The notes: generated from the letters alone by a model not told the origin. A stretch of DNA of 64,000 nucleotides from Usitatibacter rugosus (GCF_013003965.1 NZ_CP053069.1:2201419-2265418); one strand, 5' to 3'; counted from the first letter of the stretch, positions 28,844-38,917 are shown. Made by a program: numbers and translations.

Positions 28844-30981
28844 ACGCACCCGAACGCGCACCCGTCTCCGAGCCTCCCCTGCTGCGTCCCGGATCGCCGC
28901 ACCCGCTGGGCGCGACGTGGGATGGCGAGGGCGTGAACTTCGCCATCTTCTCCGACCATGCGGAGGGGATCGACCTTTGCCTCTTCGACGAGAAGGGAAA
29001 GCGCGAGCTGCAGCGCATCGCGCTCACCAGCCGCACGGGCGGCGTGTGGCACGGCTACTCGCCGCAGTGCCGGCCCGGCCAGCTCTACGGCTTCCGCGCC
29101 CACGGGCCGTACAAGCCCGACGAAGGCCACCGCTTCAATCCGAACAAGCTGCTGCTCGATCCGTATGCCCGCTGCATCGCCGGTACCGTGCGCTGGAGCG
29201 ACGCGCTCTTCGGCTACAAGCCCGGCGACGAGCAGGAAGACCTCTCCTTCGACTCGCGCGACAGCGCGCACGGCATGCCCAAGTGCCGCGTCATCGACTC
29301 CGCGTTCACATGGGGCACGGACCGGCCGCCGAAGACACCGCTGTCCGAGACCGTGCTCTACGAGCTGCACGTGGCGGGATTCACGAAGCAGCATCCGGAT
29401 GTTCCCGCAGGCCTGCGCGGCACCTACGCGGGCCTCGCCACGCCTCCGGTGATCGAGCACCTGAAGAAGCTCGGCGTCACCGCGGTCGAGCTGCTGCCGG
29501 TGCAGGCGTTCGTCGACGATCGTTACCTGGTCGAGAAGGACCTGCGCAACTACTGGGGCTATAGCACCATCGGCTACTTCGCGCCCGAGGCGCGCTACGG
29601 CGGAGCCGATCCCGTGAACGAGTTCAAGGCGATGGTGCGTGCCTTCCACTCCGCGGGCCTCGAAGTGATCCTCGATGTGGTCTACAACCACACCGGCGAG
29701 GGTAACCACCTGGGGCCGACGTTGAGCTTCCGCGGGCTCGACAACCACGCGTACTACCGCCTGCAGCCCGGCGACAAGCGCCACTACGAGGACTTCACCG
29801 GCTGCGGCAACTCCTTCGACCTGCGCGCCAAGAAAGGCCTGCAGCTCGTCACGGACTCGCTGCGCTACTGGGTCACCGAGATGCACGTCGACGGCTTCCG
29901 CTTCGACCTCGCGACGACGCTCGCACGGGAGAGCCCGCACTTCGACCGCGCCGGCGGCTTCCTCGACGTGATCGCGCAGGACCCGGTGCTCTCGACCGTG
30001 AAGCTGATCGCCGAGCCGTGGGACCTGGGCGATGGCGGCTACCAGGTCGGCGGCTTCCCGCCCGGCTGGTCCGAGTGGAACGACCAGTACCGCGACACGA
30101 TGCGCGCCTACTGGAAAGGCGACGGCGGGCTGATCGGCGATTTCGCGCGCCGCATCACGGGCTCCTCCGATCTCTACGGCACGAAGGGACGCGGGCCGCT
30201 CGCGAGCGTGAACTTCATCACCGCGCACGACGGCTTCACGCTCCACGACCTGGTCTCGTACAACGAGAAGCACAACGAGGCCAACGGCGAGGAGAACCGC
30301 GACGGCAGCACCAACAACCTCTCCTGGAACCTCGGCGCCGAAGGTCCGACCGACGACGCGGGCATCAACAAGCTGCGCGAGCAGCAGAAGCGCAATTTCC
30401 TCGCGACGCTCTTCCTGTCCCAGGGCCTGCCCATGCTGCTGGGCGGCGACGAGATGGGCCGCACCCAGCACGGCAACAACAACGCCTATGCGCAGGACAA
30501 CGAACTGGCGTGGGTGGACTGGACGCCAGGCGAGACGAGGCAACGGCTTGTCGAGTTCGTGGCGCACCTGTCGAAGCTGCGTCGCGAGCATCCGATCTTC
30601 CGGCGGCGCGAGTTCTTCCGCGGCCATGCGGATGGCGAGGGCCAGAAGGACATCGGCTGGCTGCAGCCCGGGGGCACCGAGATGACCGACGAGGAGTGGA
30701 GCAAGGACTTCGCGCGCTGCCTGGGCGTGCAGCTTTGCGGCAATGCGATCGAAGGGGTCGATGCGCACGGCCACCCGCTGCGCGACGCGAACTTCGTCGT
30801 GCTCTTCAACGCGCACGACGGCGCCATCGACTTCCAGCTCCCGCGTCCCGCCGAGGGCCACGGCTGGCATATCGATGTGGACACCGCGTCGGAGACCGGC
30901 ACGCAGCGCGGCATCGCCGGCGCGGCGTACCCGCTGCAGGGCCGCTCGCTCGTGCTGCTGCGAGAGGCGCCCGGATCGTGA
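28840..30981 (+). CDS. glgX: Glycogen debranching enzyme
   Basis: This 713-aa GH13_11 isoamylase-type enzyme hydrolyses alpha-1,6 branches, mainly on phosphorylase-trimmed chains. It has the CBM48 start (PHPLGATWDGEGVNFAIFS), YELHVAGFTKQHPDVP, the nucleophile D356 (GFRFDLATTLARE), acid E392 (LIAEPWDLGDGGY) and NFITAHDGFTLHDLVSYN. ATG 28840 overlaps the treS stop (ATGA); an in-frame ATG at 28828 is less likely. The product feeds linear dextrins to TreY/TreZ, MalQ and GlgP encoded beside it. Confidence 0.95.
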   Translation: MNAPERAPVSEPPLLRPGSPHPLGATWDGEGVNFAIFSDHAEGIDLCLFDEKGKRELQRIALTSRTGGVWHGYSPQCRPGQLYGFRAHGPYKPDEGHRFNPNKLLLDPYARCIAGTVRWSDALFGYKPGDEQEDLSFDSRDSAHGMPKCRVIDSAFTWGTDRPPKTPLSETVLYELHVAGFTKQHPDVPAGLRGTYAGLATPPVIEHLKKLGVTAVELLPVQAFVDDRYLVEKDLRNYWGYSTIGYFAPEARYGGADPVNEFKAMVRAFHSAGLEVILDVVYNHTGEGNHLGPTLSFRGLDNHAYYRLQPGDKRHYEDFTGCGNSFDLRAKKGLQLVTDSLRYWVTEMHVDGFRFDLATTLARESPHFDRAGGFLDVIAQDPVLSTVKLIAEPWDLGDGGYQVGGFPPGWSEWNDQYRDTMRAYWKGDGGLIGDFARRITGSSDLYGTKGRGPLASVNFITAHDGFTLHDLVSYNEKHNEANGEENRDGSTNNLSWNLGAEGPTDDAGINKLREQQKRNFLATLFLSQGLPMLLGGDEMGRTQHGNNNAYAQDNELAWVDWTPGETRQRLVEFVAHLSKLRREHPIFRRREFFRGHADGEGQKDIGWLQPGGTEMTDEEWSKDFARCLGVQLCGNAIEGVDAHGHPLRDANFVVLFNAHDGAIDFQLPRPAEGHGWHIDVDTASETGTQRGIAGAAYPLQGRSLVLLREAPGS

Positions 30982-32789
30982 GGCGCTCGCACCCGATGCC
31001 CTTCGGCGCCGAGGTCGCGCAGGATGGTGTGGTGCGATTCCGCCTGTGGGCCCCGGCGGCGGAGCGCGTGTCCGTCGCCTTCCCCGCCGAGCCCGAGCGC
31101 CACGCGCTCGACATGCGCCGCTTCGAGGATGGCTGGTTCGAAGCGCGCCGTTCCGGCATTCCCGCCGGCACGCGCTACGCCTATCGCATCGACGGCCGCG
31201 ATCCCGTGCCCGACCCCGCGTCGCGCTTCAATCCGGCCGACGCCCTGGGCCCCAGCGCGCTCGTCGATCCGCGCACCTTCACGTGGACCGATGGCGATTG
31301 GGCGGGACGCCCATGGCACGAGGCCGTGGTCTACGAGCTGCACATCGGGACCTTCACGCCATCCGGCACCTTCCGGGGCGCAATGGATCGGCTCGGCGCG
31401 CTGGCCGATCTGGGCGTCACGGCGATCGAGGTGATGCCGGTCGCGGATTTCCCGGGCATGCGCAACTGGGGCTACGACGGCGTGCTGCCCTTCGCGCCAG
31501 ACGCCGCGTACGGGACGCCCGACGACTTCAAGGCCTTCGTCTGCGCGGCCCACCGGCTGGGACTCATGGTGCTGCTGGACGTCGTCTACAACCACTTCGG
31601 TCCCGAGGGCAATCACCTCGCGCAGTACGCGCCGGGCTTCTTCAACGCGGAGCACGAGACGCCCTGGGGTGCCGCGATCAACTATGACGCGGAGGGCAGC
31701 CGCCCGGTGCGCGACTTCTTCGTGCACAACGCGCTCTATTGGGTGGAGGAGTTCCACCTCGACGGTCTTCGCCTCGACGCCGTGCATGCCATCGTCGACG
31801 ATTCGCCCACGCACCTGCTCTCGGAGATCGCCACGGCCCTTGCGGAGGGACCGGGGACGCGCCGCTACGTGCACCTGGTGCTCGAGAACGACCGCAACGA
31901 ATCGCGCTGGCTCGCGAACGGCCCGACCATGCCCTGCCCCGCCTCGGCGCAGTGGAACGACGACTTCCACCACGCGATGCACGTGCTCGTGACGGGCGAG
32001 TGCGAGGGTTACTACGGCGACTACGCCGACGATCCCGCCCGCCATCTCGCGCGCAGCCTCGCCGAAGGCTTTGCCTACCAGGGCGAAGCGTCGCCGCACC
32101 GGAAGGGCGAACGCCGCGGCGAACGCTCCGCGCACCTTCGCCCCACGGCCTTCGTGAACTTCCTGCAGGACCATGACCAGGTGGGCAACCGCGCGATGGG
32201 CGAACGCCTGGCGCAGCTCGCACAACCGGAAGCGTTGCGCTTGGCCGTGGCCACCCTGCTGCTGGCACCCGCGATCCCGATGCTCTTCATGGGCGAGGAG
32301 TTCGCCGCCGGCTCGCCCTTCCTCTACTTCTGCGACTACCGCGGAGCGCTCGCGGATGCCGTACGCGAAGGACGGCGGCGCGAGTTCGCGGCCTTCGAGC
32401 GTTTCGCGGACCCGCAAGCGCGCGAGCGGATCCCCGATCCCAACGCGCCCGGCACCTTCCGCATGTCGCACCTCGACTGGAGCGAGATCGACACGCCGCC
32501 GCACGCCGAATGGCTGGCCCTGCATCGCGAGCTCCTGTCGCTTCGCCGCCTCGCGATCGTTCCGCATCTCGCCGCCCCCGGCGCCCGGGGCACGTATCGC
32601 ACGCTGGCTCGAGGCGTGGCGGTGGATTGGACGTTCGGCAACGGAACGCTGCTTTCGATGCGCGCCAACTTCTCGGACTCACCGTTGGGCGGCATGCCGC
32701 CCGTGAGCGGCTCGCCCCTCTTCGAGACCGGGCCGGGCGTGCAGCCGGAGGCACTCCCGCCGTGGGGAGGCGTATGGACGATCGGGTGA
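30978..32789 (+). CDS. treZ: Maltooligosyltrehalose trehalohydrolase
   Basis: This 603-aa GH13_10 enzyme cuts free trehalose from the end of maltooligosyltrehalose made by TreY. It opens with a CBM48-like module (VRFRLWAPAAERVSV), then YELHIGTFTPSGTFRGAMD, VMPVADFPGMRNWGYDGV, the nucleophile D267 (GLRLDAVHAIVDD), acid E303 (HLVLENDRNESRW) and NFLQDHDQVGNRAMG. The GTG start (30978) overlaps the glgX TGA as GTGA, continuing the coupled chain. Its partner TreY is the second half of the next gene. Confidence 0.95.
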   Translation: MRRSHPMPFGAEVAQDGVVRFRLWAPAAERVSVAFPAEPERHALDMRRFEDGWFEARRSGIPAGTRYAYRIDGRDPVPDPASRFNPADALGPSALVDPRTFTWTDGDWAGRPWHEAVVYELHIGTFTPSGTFRGAMDRLGALADLGVTAIEVMPVADFPGMRNWGYDGVLPFAPDAAYGTPDDFKAFVCAAHRLGLMVLLDVVYNHFGPEGNHLAQYAPGFFNAEHETPWGAAINYDAEGSRPVRDFFVHNALYWVEEFHLDGLRLDAVHAIVDDSPTHLLSEIATALAEGPGTRRYVHLVLENDRNESRWLANGPTMPCPASAQWNDDFHHAMHVLVTGECEGYYGDYADDPARHLARSLAEGFAYQGEASPHRKGERRGERSAHLRPTAFVNFLQDHDQVGNRAMGERLAQLAQPEALRLAVATLLLAPAIPMLFMGEEFAAGSPFLYFCDYRGALADAVREGRRREFAAFERFADPQARERIPDPNAPGTFRMSHLDWSEIDTPPHAEWLALHRELLSLRRLAIVPHLAAPGARGTYRTLARGVAVDWTFGNGTLLSMRANFSDSPLGGMPPVSGSPLFETGPGVQPEALPPWGGVWTIG

Positions 32790-35700
32790 GGACGCCCGGC
32801 CCGCACGACGAGCTCCTCGAGCAGCACGGCATCGAGCCCGGTTACCACGACGTCTTCGGGACATGGCATGCCACGCCGGAAGAAACGGCGCGCATCCTCG
32901 CCGCGGCGATGGGCCCCGCGTCCGCGCCTCCGGAATGGATCGAGCCCGTGCACGTGCTGCGCCGAACGCAATTCGCCGAGGGCATTCCGCTCCACGGCGT
33001 GTACGGCCCGGGCCTGCGCTGGCGCATCGTGGAGGAGGAAGGCGGCACGCACGAAGGCGATGTCGGCGGCGCTGGCATCGCCGTCCCGGGCGCCATTCCC
33101 GACGGCTATCACCGCGTGGAGCTGGAGCTCGCCGGCGAGCGCGTCGCCGAGGCGGTGCTCATCGTCGTGCCCGAGTGCTGCTACCAGCCTGCGGCGCTTG
33201 CGCAGGACGGACGTCCCTGGGGCGTGTCCGTGCAGCTCTACGGCGTTCGCTCCGGGCGCAACGCGGGCATCGGCGATTTCACCGACCTCGCGAATCTCGC
33301 CACCACGTGGGGCACGCGCGGCGCGGCCGTCGTCGGGACGAACCCCCTGCATGCGCTGGCGGTGAGCGACACCGGAGGCAGCCCCTACAGCCCGTCCTCG
33401 CGCCTCATGCTGAACGGACTGTATGTGGACATCGAGGCGGTCGACGAATACGCGGCGTGGAAGGAGTCGCAGCCCGCGGCGTGTGCGCGGTTCGCCGCCT
33501 CGGCCGCCGAGCTTCGCGAATGCGTGCTGGTGGACTATGCCGCGGTGTCCGGTGCGAAGTACCCGGCGCTGGAAGGCCTCTATGCCGTCTATCTCCAACG
33601 CCACGGCGGCCGTGCGAGCGCGCGCGAACGGGAGTTCGAGGCGTTCCGCCGCAAGGGTGGCGACGCGCTTCGCCTCCATGCCCTCTTCTGCGCGATCGAG
33701 GAAGTGCACGGCCCCGACAGCTCGCGCTGGCCCGCGCCGTTCGCAAGTCCGGGCACGGAGGAAGTACGCGACTTCGAGCGCGACCATGCCGACCGCGTCG
33801 GCTTCCACGCGTACGTCCAATGGCAGTGCGCGACGCAGCTCTCGCTCGCCGCGCGGCGTGCCCGCGAGTCCGGCATGGCGCTCGGGCTCTACGCGGATCT
33901 CGCGGTATCCGTCGCACGCGGCGGGTCGGAGGCCTGGGCGAACCGCGAGGCGTACGCGATCGAGGCGAGCGTCGGTGCCCCGCCGGACGAGTTCAATCCG
34001 CGCGGCCAGGCCTGGGGCCTGCCTCCGCTCGTGCCCGCGCGCCTGCGCGAGCTCGGCTATGCGCCGTTCGTCGCGACGCTGCGCGCCAACATGGCGAATG
34101 CCGGCGCGCTTCGCATCGACCACGTGATGGGGCTCTCGCGCCTGTGGTGGGTGCCCGAAGGCCACGAGGCGACCGACGGCGCCTACGTCCGCTACCCCCT
34201 CGAGGACCTGCTGGGCATCCTCGCGCTCGAGAGCCACCGCAACCGCTGCCTCGTGATCGGCGAGGACCTGGGCACCGTGCCGACCTCGTTGTCGGAGCGG
34301 CTGCAGCGCGCGAACGTCCTTTCCTATCGCGTCATGCTCTTCGCTCGCGGCGACAAGGGCTTCACGCCACCCGCGGATTATCCGCGCTACGCGCTCGTCG
34401 GATGGTCCACGCACGACCTGCCCACGCTCGCCGGATGGTGGAAGCGGTCGCAGCAGCCCGATCGTGAGGCCCTCGTCGCCGCGCTTCGCGAAGCGGGGCT
34501 CATGAAGGACGGGCGTGAGGCCACGGCCCGCCGCCTGCCGCCTGCGATCGCCATCGGCGTGCACCGCCTCCTCGCCCGCACCCCCTCGGCGCTGATGCTC
34601 ATGCAGATGGAGGACGTGCTCGGCGTCGAGGAGCAGGCCAACGTGCCCGGTCCCGCGAGCGGACAACCGAACTGGCGCCGGCGGCTGCCGGTGGCGCTGG
34701 AGGCCCTGGACACCGATTCGCGGGTGCGGCGCCACGCCCGCGCCATGGCGAAGGAGCGGGGAGTGCCCGCGAAATCCGCAAACCGTCCTGCCGGAGCGCG
34801 CATTCCGCGCGCCACGTATCGCCTGCAGCTTCACAAGGACTTCACGTTCCGAGACGCGACGGCACTGGTCCCCTACCTCGACCGCCTTGGCGTGAGCCAC
34901 GTCTACTGCTCGCCCTTCCTTCGCGCTCGCGCCGGGAGCACGCACGGCTACGACATCGTCGACCACGAGTCGCTGAACCCTGAGATCGGAACGCGCGCGG
35001 ATCTCGAGGCGTTCTCGGCGGCGCTGCGGCAGCGCGGCATGGGAATGCTCGTGGACATCGTGCCCAACCATATGGGCGTGATGGGCGCGGACAACGGCTG
35101 GTGGATGGATGTCCTGGAGAACGGCCCGGCGTCTCCGTACGCGGGCTTCTTCGACATCGCGTGGGATCCGCTCGCCGCGCATCTCGCCGGCCGCGTGCTG
35201 GTCCCGCTGCTGGGCGACCACTACGGGCGCGAGCTCGCGGCGGGCAAGCTCGAGCTGCGCTACGAAGCGGAGTCCGGGACGTTCGCGATCCAGTACGCCG
35301 AGCATCGCCTGCCGCTCGATCCGCGAACGTATCCGCTGCTCTTTGCCGAGCCCGTGCCCCATTCGGGCCTGGCCGCTTTGCTCGAGCGCTTCGGTTCCCT
35401 CGCCGAGCGGAGCCTGCTGCCGCCCGATGCGATCGCCACGCGCCACGAGAACGCGCGCACGGCCCAGCGCGACCTCGCGCGGCTCACGGCCTCCGATGAA
35501 ACAGCGCGAACGTGGGTGGAGGGTGCGATCGCGGCCCATGCGGTGCGGCCGGGCGATGACGCCGCCGCGGCCCGGCTCGACGCGCTGATCGAGGCACAGG
35601 CGTGGCGGCCCGCGTACTGGCGCGTCGCCGGCGACGAGATCAACTACCGGCGCTTCTTCGACATCAACGGCCTCGCGGCGCTGCGCCAGGAGAACGAGGC

Positions 35701-37558
35701 GGTGTTCCAGCGTACCCACCGGCTGGTGCTCTCGCTCGTTCGCGACGGCATCGCGGACGGCCTGCGCATCGACCACCCCGACGGCCTGCTCGATCCGCGC
35801 CAGTACCTCGAGCGCCTGCAGCGCGCGGCGGGAAAGCCCGTCTACGTGGTGGTCGAGAAGATTGTGGCGCCGCACGAGAGCCTGCCGCGCGACTTCGCCG
35901 CGCACGGCACGACCGGCTATCGTTTCGCCAACGTTGTGAACGGCCTCTTCGTGGACGAATCGGCACGCGGTGCGATGACGCGGACGTACGAAGCGTTCAC
36001 CGGCGAGCGCGAGGATTTCCGCACGGTGGCGCGGCGGGCGCGCCGGCTGATCCTCCGATCCTCCCTCGCGGGCGAGCTGAACACCGCGGCGCAGGAGCTT
36101 TCGCGCATCGCGCTCGCCGACCGCGACACGCGCGACTACACCGCGGGGGCGCTTCGCGAAGCGCTGGCGGAAGTCATCGCCGCCTATCCCGTGTACCGGA
36201 CGTACATCGCGGACGACGGCCCGTCGGAAGAAGACCGCGTGCACATCGCCTGGGCGGTGCGGCTCGCGCGTCGCGAGGCGCGGGCGGCCGACGCGACGAT
36301 CTTCGATTTCATCGAGCGCCTGCTGCTCGGCGAAGCCTATGCGGCCGACGATCCGCGCCAGGGGACAGCGCTGCGCTTCGCGCGGCGGCTGCAGCAGCTC
36401 ACCTCGCCCGTCATGGCCAAGGGCGTCGAGGACACGGCGTTCTACCGCTACAACCGGCTGCTCTCGCTGAACGACGTGGGTGGAGATCCGGAGGAGTTCG
36501 GCACGACGGTCACTCGCTTCCACCGCGCGAGCGCCCACCGGGCGCGCTACTGGCCGCACACGATGCTGGCCACCTCCACGCACGACAACAAGCGCAGCGA
36601 AGACGTCCGTGCGCGGCTCGACGTGGTGTCCGAGAACCCGGCCGCCTGGCGGCTGCACCTGCGGCGCTGGAGCCGCATGAACGCGGGCTACCACCACGAC
36701 GCGGATGGCGTGAACGCCCCGTCGCGCAACGACGAGTACCTCCTCTACCAGACGCTGCTCGGCAGCTACCCGCTCGAAGCGGACGAAGCGAAACGCGCGG
36801 AGTATCCGAAGCGCATCGCCGCGTTCCTCGAGAAGGCGCTGCGCGAAGCGAAGGTGCACACGAGCTGGGCCAACGTGAACGAGCCGTACGAGACGGCGGT
36901 CAAGGCCTTCGCCGCGGCGGTGCTGAAGGACCGCGCCTTCCTCGCGGACTTCCGCCAGGTGCTGGAGCCCGTGGCGTGGATCGGGCGGCTGAACAGCCTC
37001 GCGATCGCCACCGTGAAGCTCACCTCGCCCGGCGTGCCCGACATCTACCAGGGCAACGAGATGCCTGACCTCTCGCTCGTCGATCCGGACAATCGCCGGC
37101 CCGTGGACTTCGCGGCACGGCAGGCGGCACTCGGCGCGCTCGACGCGGCTGCGCTGCCCGCGAGCTCGGATCCGCTCTCGAAGCTCTTCATCACGTCGCG
37201 CCTGCTGGCGCTCCGCCGTGAGCAGGAGGTTCTCTTCCGGGACGGCAGCTATGTCGCGCTTCGAGCAACGGGTACCAAGGCGCGGCATGTGCTCGCGTAC
37301 GCGCGCCGCCACGAAGGCCAAGCGATCATCACCGTCGTTCCGCGGCTGATGTCACGGCTAGGAGTCGCGACGGGCGCGGAGCCGTGCGGCGAAGCGTTGT
37401 GGGGAGATACCGCGATCGCGCCGGCTTTCCTGGCGCGCGATGCGGCGTTGCTCAACAGGCTGACGGGCAGGACGGTCGCGCTTCGCGACGGTCAGCTTCG
37501 CGTGGCCGACGTCCTCAGTGATTCTGCAGTCGCGGTAATTTGGGCCGGGCGCCCGTGA
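32774..37558 (+). CDS. MalQ-TreY fusion: 4-alpha-glucanotransferase / maltooligosyltrehalose synthase
   Basis: This 1594-aa protein joins two enzymes. Residues about 1-660 are a GH77 amylomaltase: GVSVQLYGVRSGRNAGIGDF, GGSPYSPSSRLMLN, ALRIDHVMGLSRLWWVPEG and VIGEDLGTVPTSL. Residues about 679-1594 are TreY (GH13_26): ATYRLQLHKDFTFRDATALV, VDIVPNHMGVMG, DGLRIDHPDGLLDPRQYL and VVEKIVAPHESLP. MalQ reshuffles maltodextrins; TreY turns the reducing-end alpha-1,4 bond into a trehalose bond for TreZ. The join falls in a short Ala/Pro/Arg linker near 34790 with no stop or frameshift. ATG 32774 follows GGGGAGG closely; GTG 32786, which overlaps the treZ stop as GTGA, is an equally good start. The 3' end overlaps the GH1 gene by 44 bp. 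Confidence 0.93.
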   Translation: MDDRVRTPGPHDELLEQHGIEPGYHDVFGTWHATPEETARILAAAMGPASAPPEWIEPVHVLRRTQFAEGIPLHGVYGPGLRWRIVEEEGGTHEGDVGGAGIAVPGAIPDGYHRVELELAGERVAEAVLIVVPECCYQPAALAQDGRPWGVSVQLYGVRSGRNAGIGDFTDLANLATTWGTRGAAVVGTNPLHALAVSDTGGSPYSPSSRLMLNGLYVDIEAVDEYAAWKESQPAACARFAASAAELRECVLVDYAAVSGAKYPALEGLYAVYLQRHGGRASAREREFEAFRRKGGDALRLHALFCAIEEVHGPDSSRWPAPFASPGTEEVRDFERDHADRVGFHAYVQWQCATQLSLAARRARESGMALGLYADLAVSVARGGSEAWANREAYAIEASVGAPPDEFNPRGQAWGLPPLVPARLRELGYAPFVATLRANMANAGALRIDHVMGLSRLWWVPEGHEATDGAYVRYPLEDLLGILALESHRNRCLVIGEDLGTVPTSLSERLQRANVLSYRVMLFARGDKGFTPPADYPRYALVGWSTHDLPTLAGWWKRSQQPDREALVAALREAGLMKDGREATARRLPPAIAIGVHRLLARTPSALMLMQMEDVLGVEEQANVPGPASGQPNWRRRLPVALEALDTDSRVRRHARAMAKERGVPAKSANRPAGARIPRATYRLQLHKDFTFRDATALVPYLDRLGVSHVYCSPFLRARAGSTHGYDIVDHESLNPEIGTRADLEAFSAALRQRGMGMLVDIVPNHMGVMGADNGWWMDVLENGPASPYAGFFDIAWDPLAAHLAGRVLVPLLGDHYGRELAAGKLELRYEAESGTFAIQYAEHRLPLDPRTYPLLFAEPVPHSGLAALLERFGSLAERSLLPPDAIATRHENARTAQRDLARLTASDETARTWVEGAIAAHAVRPGDDAAAARLDALIEAQAWRPAYWRVAGDEINYRRFFDINGLAALRQENEAVFQRTHRLVLSLVRDGIADGLRIDHPDGLLDPRQYLERLQRAAGKPVYVVVEKIVAPHESLPRDFAAHGTTGYRFANVVNGLFVDESARGAMTRTYEAFTGEREDFRTVARRARRLILRSSLAGELNTAAQELSRIALADRDTRDYTAGALREALAEVIAAYPVYRTYIADDGPSEEDRVHIAWAVRLARREARAADATIFDFIERLLLGEAYAADDPRQGTALRFARRLQQLTSPVMAKGVEDTAFYRYNRLLSLNDVGGDPEEFGTTVTRFHRASAHRARYWPHTMLATSTHDNKRSEDVRARLDVVSENPAAWRLHLRRWSRMNAGYHHDADGVNAPSRNDEYLLYQTLLGSYPLEADEAKRAEYPKRIAAFLEKALREAKVHTSWANVNEPYETAVKAFAAAVLKDRAFLADFRQVLEPVAWIGRLNSLAIATVKLTSPGVPDIYQGNEMPDLSLVDPDNRRPVDFAARQAALGALDAAALPASSDPLSKLFITSRLLALRREQEVLFRDGSYVALRATGTKARHVLAYARRHEGQAIITVVPRLMSRLGVATGAEPCGEALWGDTAIAPAFLARDAALLNRLTGRTVALRDGQLRVADVLSDSAVAVIWAGRP

Positions 37559-38696
37559 TCGCCTGCGCGTCCTGCACGGCGCGCGCGTAAGGCCCGTTCA
37601 GGCGGCGTTCGAGCTCGCCATCGGCTTGCGGGGCCAGCTCCCACAGCCCGCTCGAATGCCACAGCGCCGGGTTGTGGAGGTCGGGTCGGTCGATGATCGG
37701 CAGGCCGATGCCTTCGATGGGCACGCCCCGCGTGCGAGCCTCGCGCACTTCGGCCGCGATCTCCTTCACCCAGGCTCCGCGTTCGACGCCCACGTGGCCC
37801 GTCTCCGAGATCACCAGCGGTCGTCCGTAGCGCAGGTGGACGTTCTCCAGCAGCTCGGCGAGCGGCTTCCGGCGCGGGTCGTCGATGCGCCAGCCGAGCG
37901 GCTTGCCGCTGCCCAGCTCCCACTGGCTGCCCCAGAAGTAGTTCACGCCGAGGAGGTCGAGATACTTCGGATCGCCGCCGAGGTCGGGCTCGAGCTTGCC
38001 GGCGAACAAATCCCACGCGGCGAACTGGCGCTCGCAGAAATCCGCGGCCGCGCCCTGCAGCTCCGGTCGCCCGGCGGGTGCCACCACGTGCATCAGGGGA
38101 TCGGTATGGAGGAAGCGCGCGCGCGGATCGACGGAGCGGATCGCGTCCATCGCCGCCATCGCGGCACGCACGAAGGCGCGCTTCAAGTCGGAGCCCTTGC
38201 CGCGCAGCGACGCTTCGGCGCGAATCTCGCCGCTGCTCACCGACCATGCGAGATACGAGAGCTCCTCGATCGGCGTGTACACGGGGACGGCGTCGCCATG
38301 ATCGAGCAGGTAAAGCGCAACCGCACGTGCATAGCGTGCGAACGCCTCGGGAAACCGATCGGAGAGCGGATCGAGTCCTTCGGGCCAGCCGTAGTGGCAG
38401 AGCGTCCACGCCACTTGCAGGCCCTGGTCTCGCGCAGCGGCGACGCGCGCATCGAGCGAACGGAAGTCGTAGCGCCCCTGCCCGCGATCCACGAGGCGCC
38501 AGCCCACGGTCTCGCGCACGGTGCGGATGCCGAACTCGCGCAGGCGCGCATAGTCGACGGAAGCGAGCCGCGAGTGCTGCGTGAGGTCCGCGACCGAGCA
38601 GGGTTTCCCGCTCTGGTCGAGGTGGTCCGCGCCGTCGTAGCCGGCGATCCAGAAGGAACGCAGGGCCCGGCGCGGCGTGGAAGGATTTGCGCTCAC
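37515..38696 (-). CDS. GH1-like (beta-glucosidase superfamily) protein
   Basis: This 393-aa TIM-barrel protein resembles family 1 glycoside hydrolases. Seen motifs are FWIAGYDGADHLDQ near the start, IRTVRETVGWRLVDR, a likely acid/base in VYTPIEELSYLAW (in place of NEP) and a likely nucleophile in RPLVISETGHVG (in place of ITENG), plus DLLGVNYFWGSQWE. The altered motifs suggest an unusual substrate or weak glycosidase activity. It starts with GTG overlapping the stop of the 74-aa gene (GTGA), making it the third gene of the ligD operon. No signal peptide, so it should be cytoplasmic. It may act on a small glucoside, but that is a guess. Confidence 0.75.
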   Translation of the reverse strand: MSANPSTPRRALRSFWIAGYDGADHLDQSGKPCSVADLTQHSRLASVDYARLREFGIRTVRETVGWRLVDRGQGRYDFRSLDARVAAARDQGLQVAWTLCHYGWPEGLDPLSDRFPEAFARYARAVALYLLDHGDAVPVYTPIEELSYLAWSVSSGEIRAEASLRGKGSDLKRAFVRAAMAAMDAIRSVDPRARFLHTDPLMHVVAPAGRPELQGAAADFCERQFAAWDLFAGKLEPDLGGDPKYLDLLGVNYFWGSQWELGSGKPLGWRIDDPRRKPLAELLENVHLRYGRPLVISETGHVGVERGAWVKEIAAEVREARTRGVPIEGIGLPIIDRPDLHNPALWHSSGLWELAPQADGELERRLNGPYARAVQDAQAITGARPKLPRLQNH

Positions 38697-38917
38697 GAGG
38701 AAATTCGTTCCGTGTTCGGCCGCACGACGCCGAGCGAAGCGTTCAGCGCATCGACGAGCGCGGAGCCCCCGCCGAGCAGCTGCTGCCAGGTGAATTCGGA
38801 GCCCTTGCGCTTGCCCTTGGGCGTGATGCGGATGCCCTCGGGCGACATCACGACGGTGTAGTCGTGGCCGTCCACGGAGATGGAGCGCTTGAGCGGTGCT
38901 GCGAGCGGCGTGATCAT
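38693..38917 (-). CDS. Small conserved-looking protein between ligD and the GH1 gene
   Basis: This 74-aa protein reads ISVDGHDYTVVMSPEGIRIT, a compact two-strand motif, then a Lys-rich turn (PKGKRKGSEFTW) and QQLLGGGSALVDALNASLG. Its ATG overlaps the ligD TGA (ATGA) and its own TGA overlaps the GTG of the GH1 gene, so it is held tightly between them. No signal peptide or membrane helix. I do not recognise the family. The basic segment could bind nucleic acid, and coupling to ligD hints at a repair accessory role; both are inference. Confidence 0.7.
   Translation of the reverse strand: MITPLAAPLKRSISVDGHDYTVVMSPEGIRITPKGKRKGSEFTWQQLLGGGSALVDALNASLGVVRPNTERISS

Noticed and set aside
34780-34815. 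Possible assembly or frameshift join between malQ and treY.
   Set aside because: The frame is continuous, codon bias is even on both sides, and a Pro/Ala/Arg linker joins two intact enzymes.
32336-37321. A 1661-codon open frame on the minus strand opposite malQ-treY.
   Set aside because: It is a mirror of a clear two-enzyme gene in GC-rich DNA; its translation is Arg/Val/Ala/Glu-rich with no domain, and there is no ribosome site.
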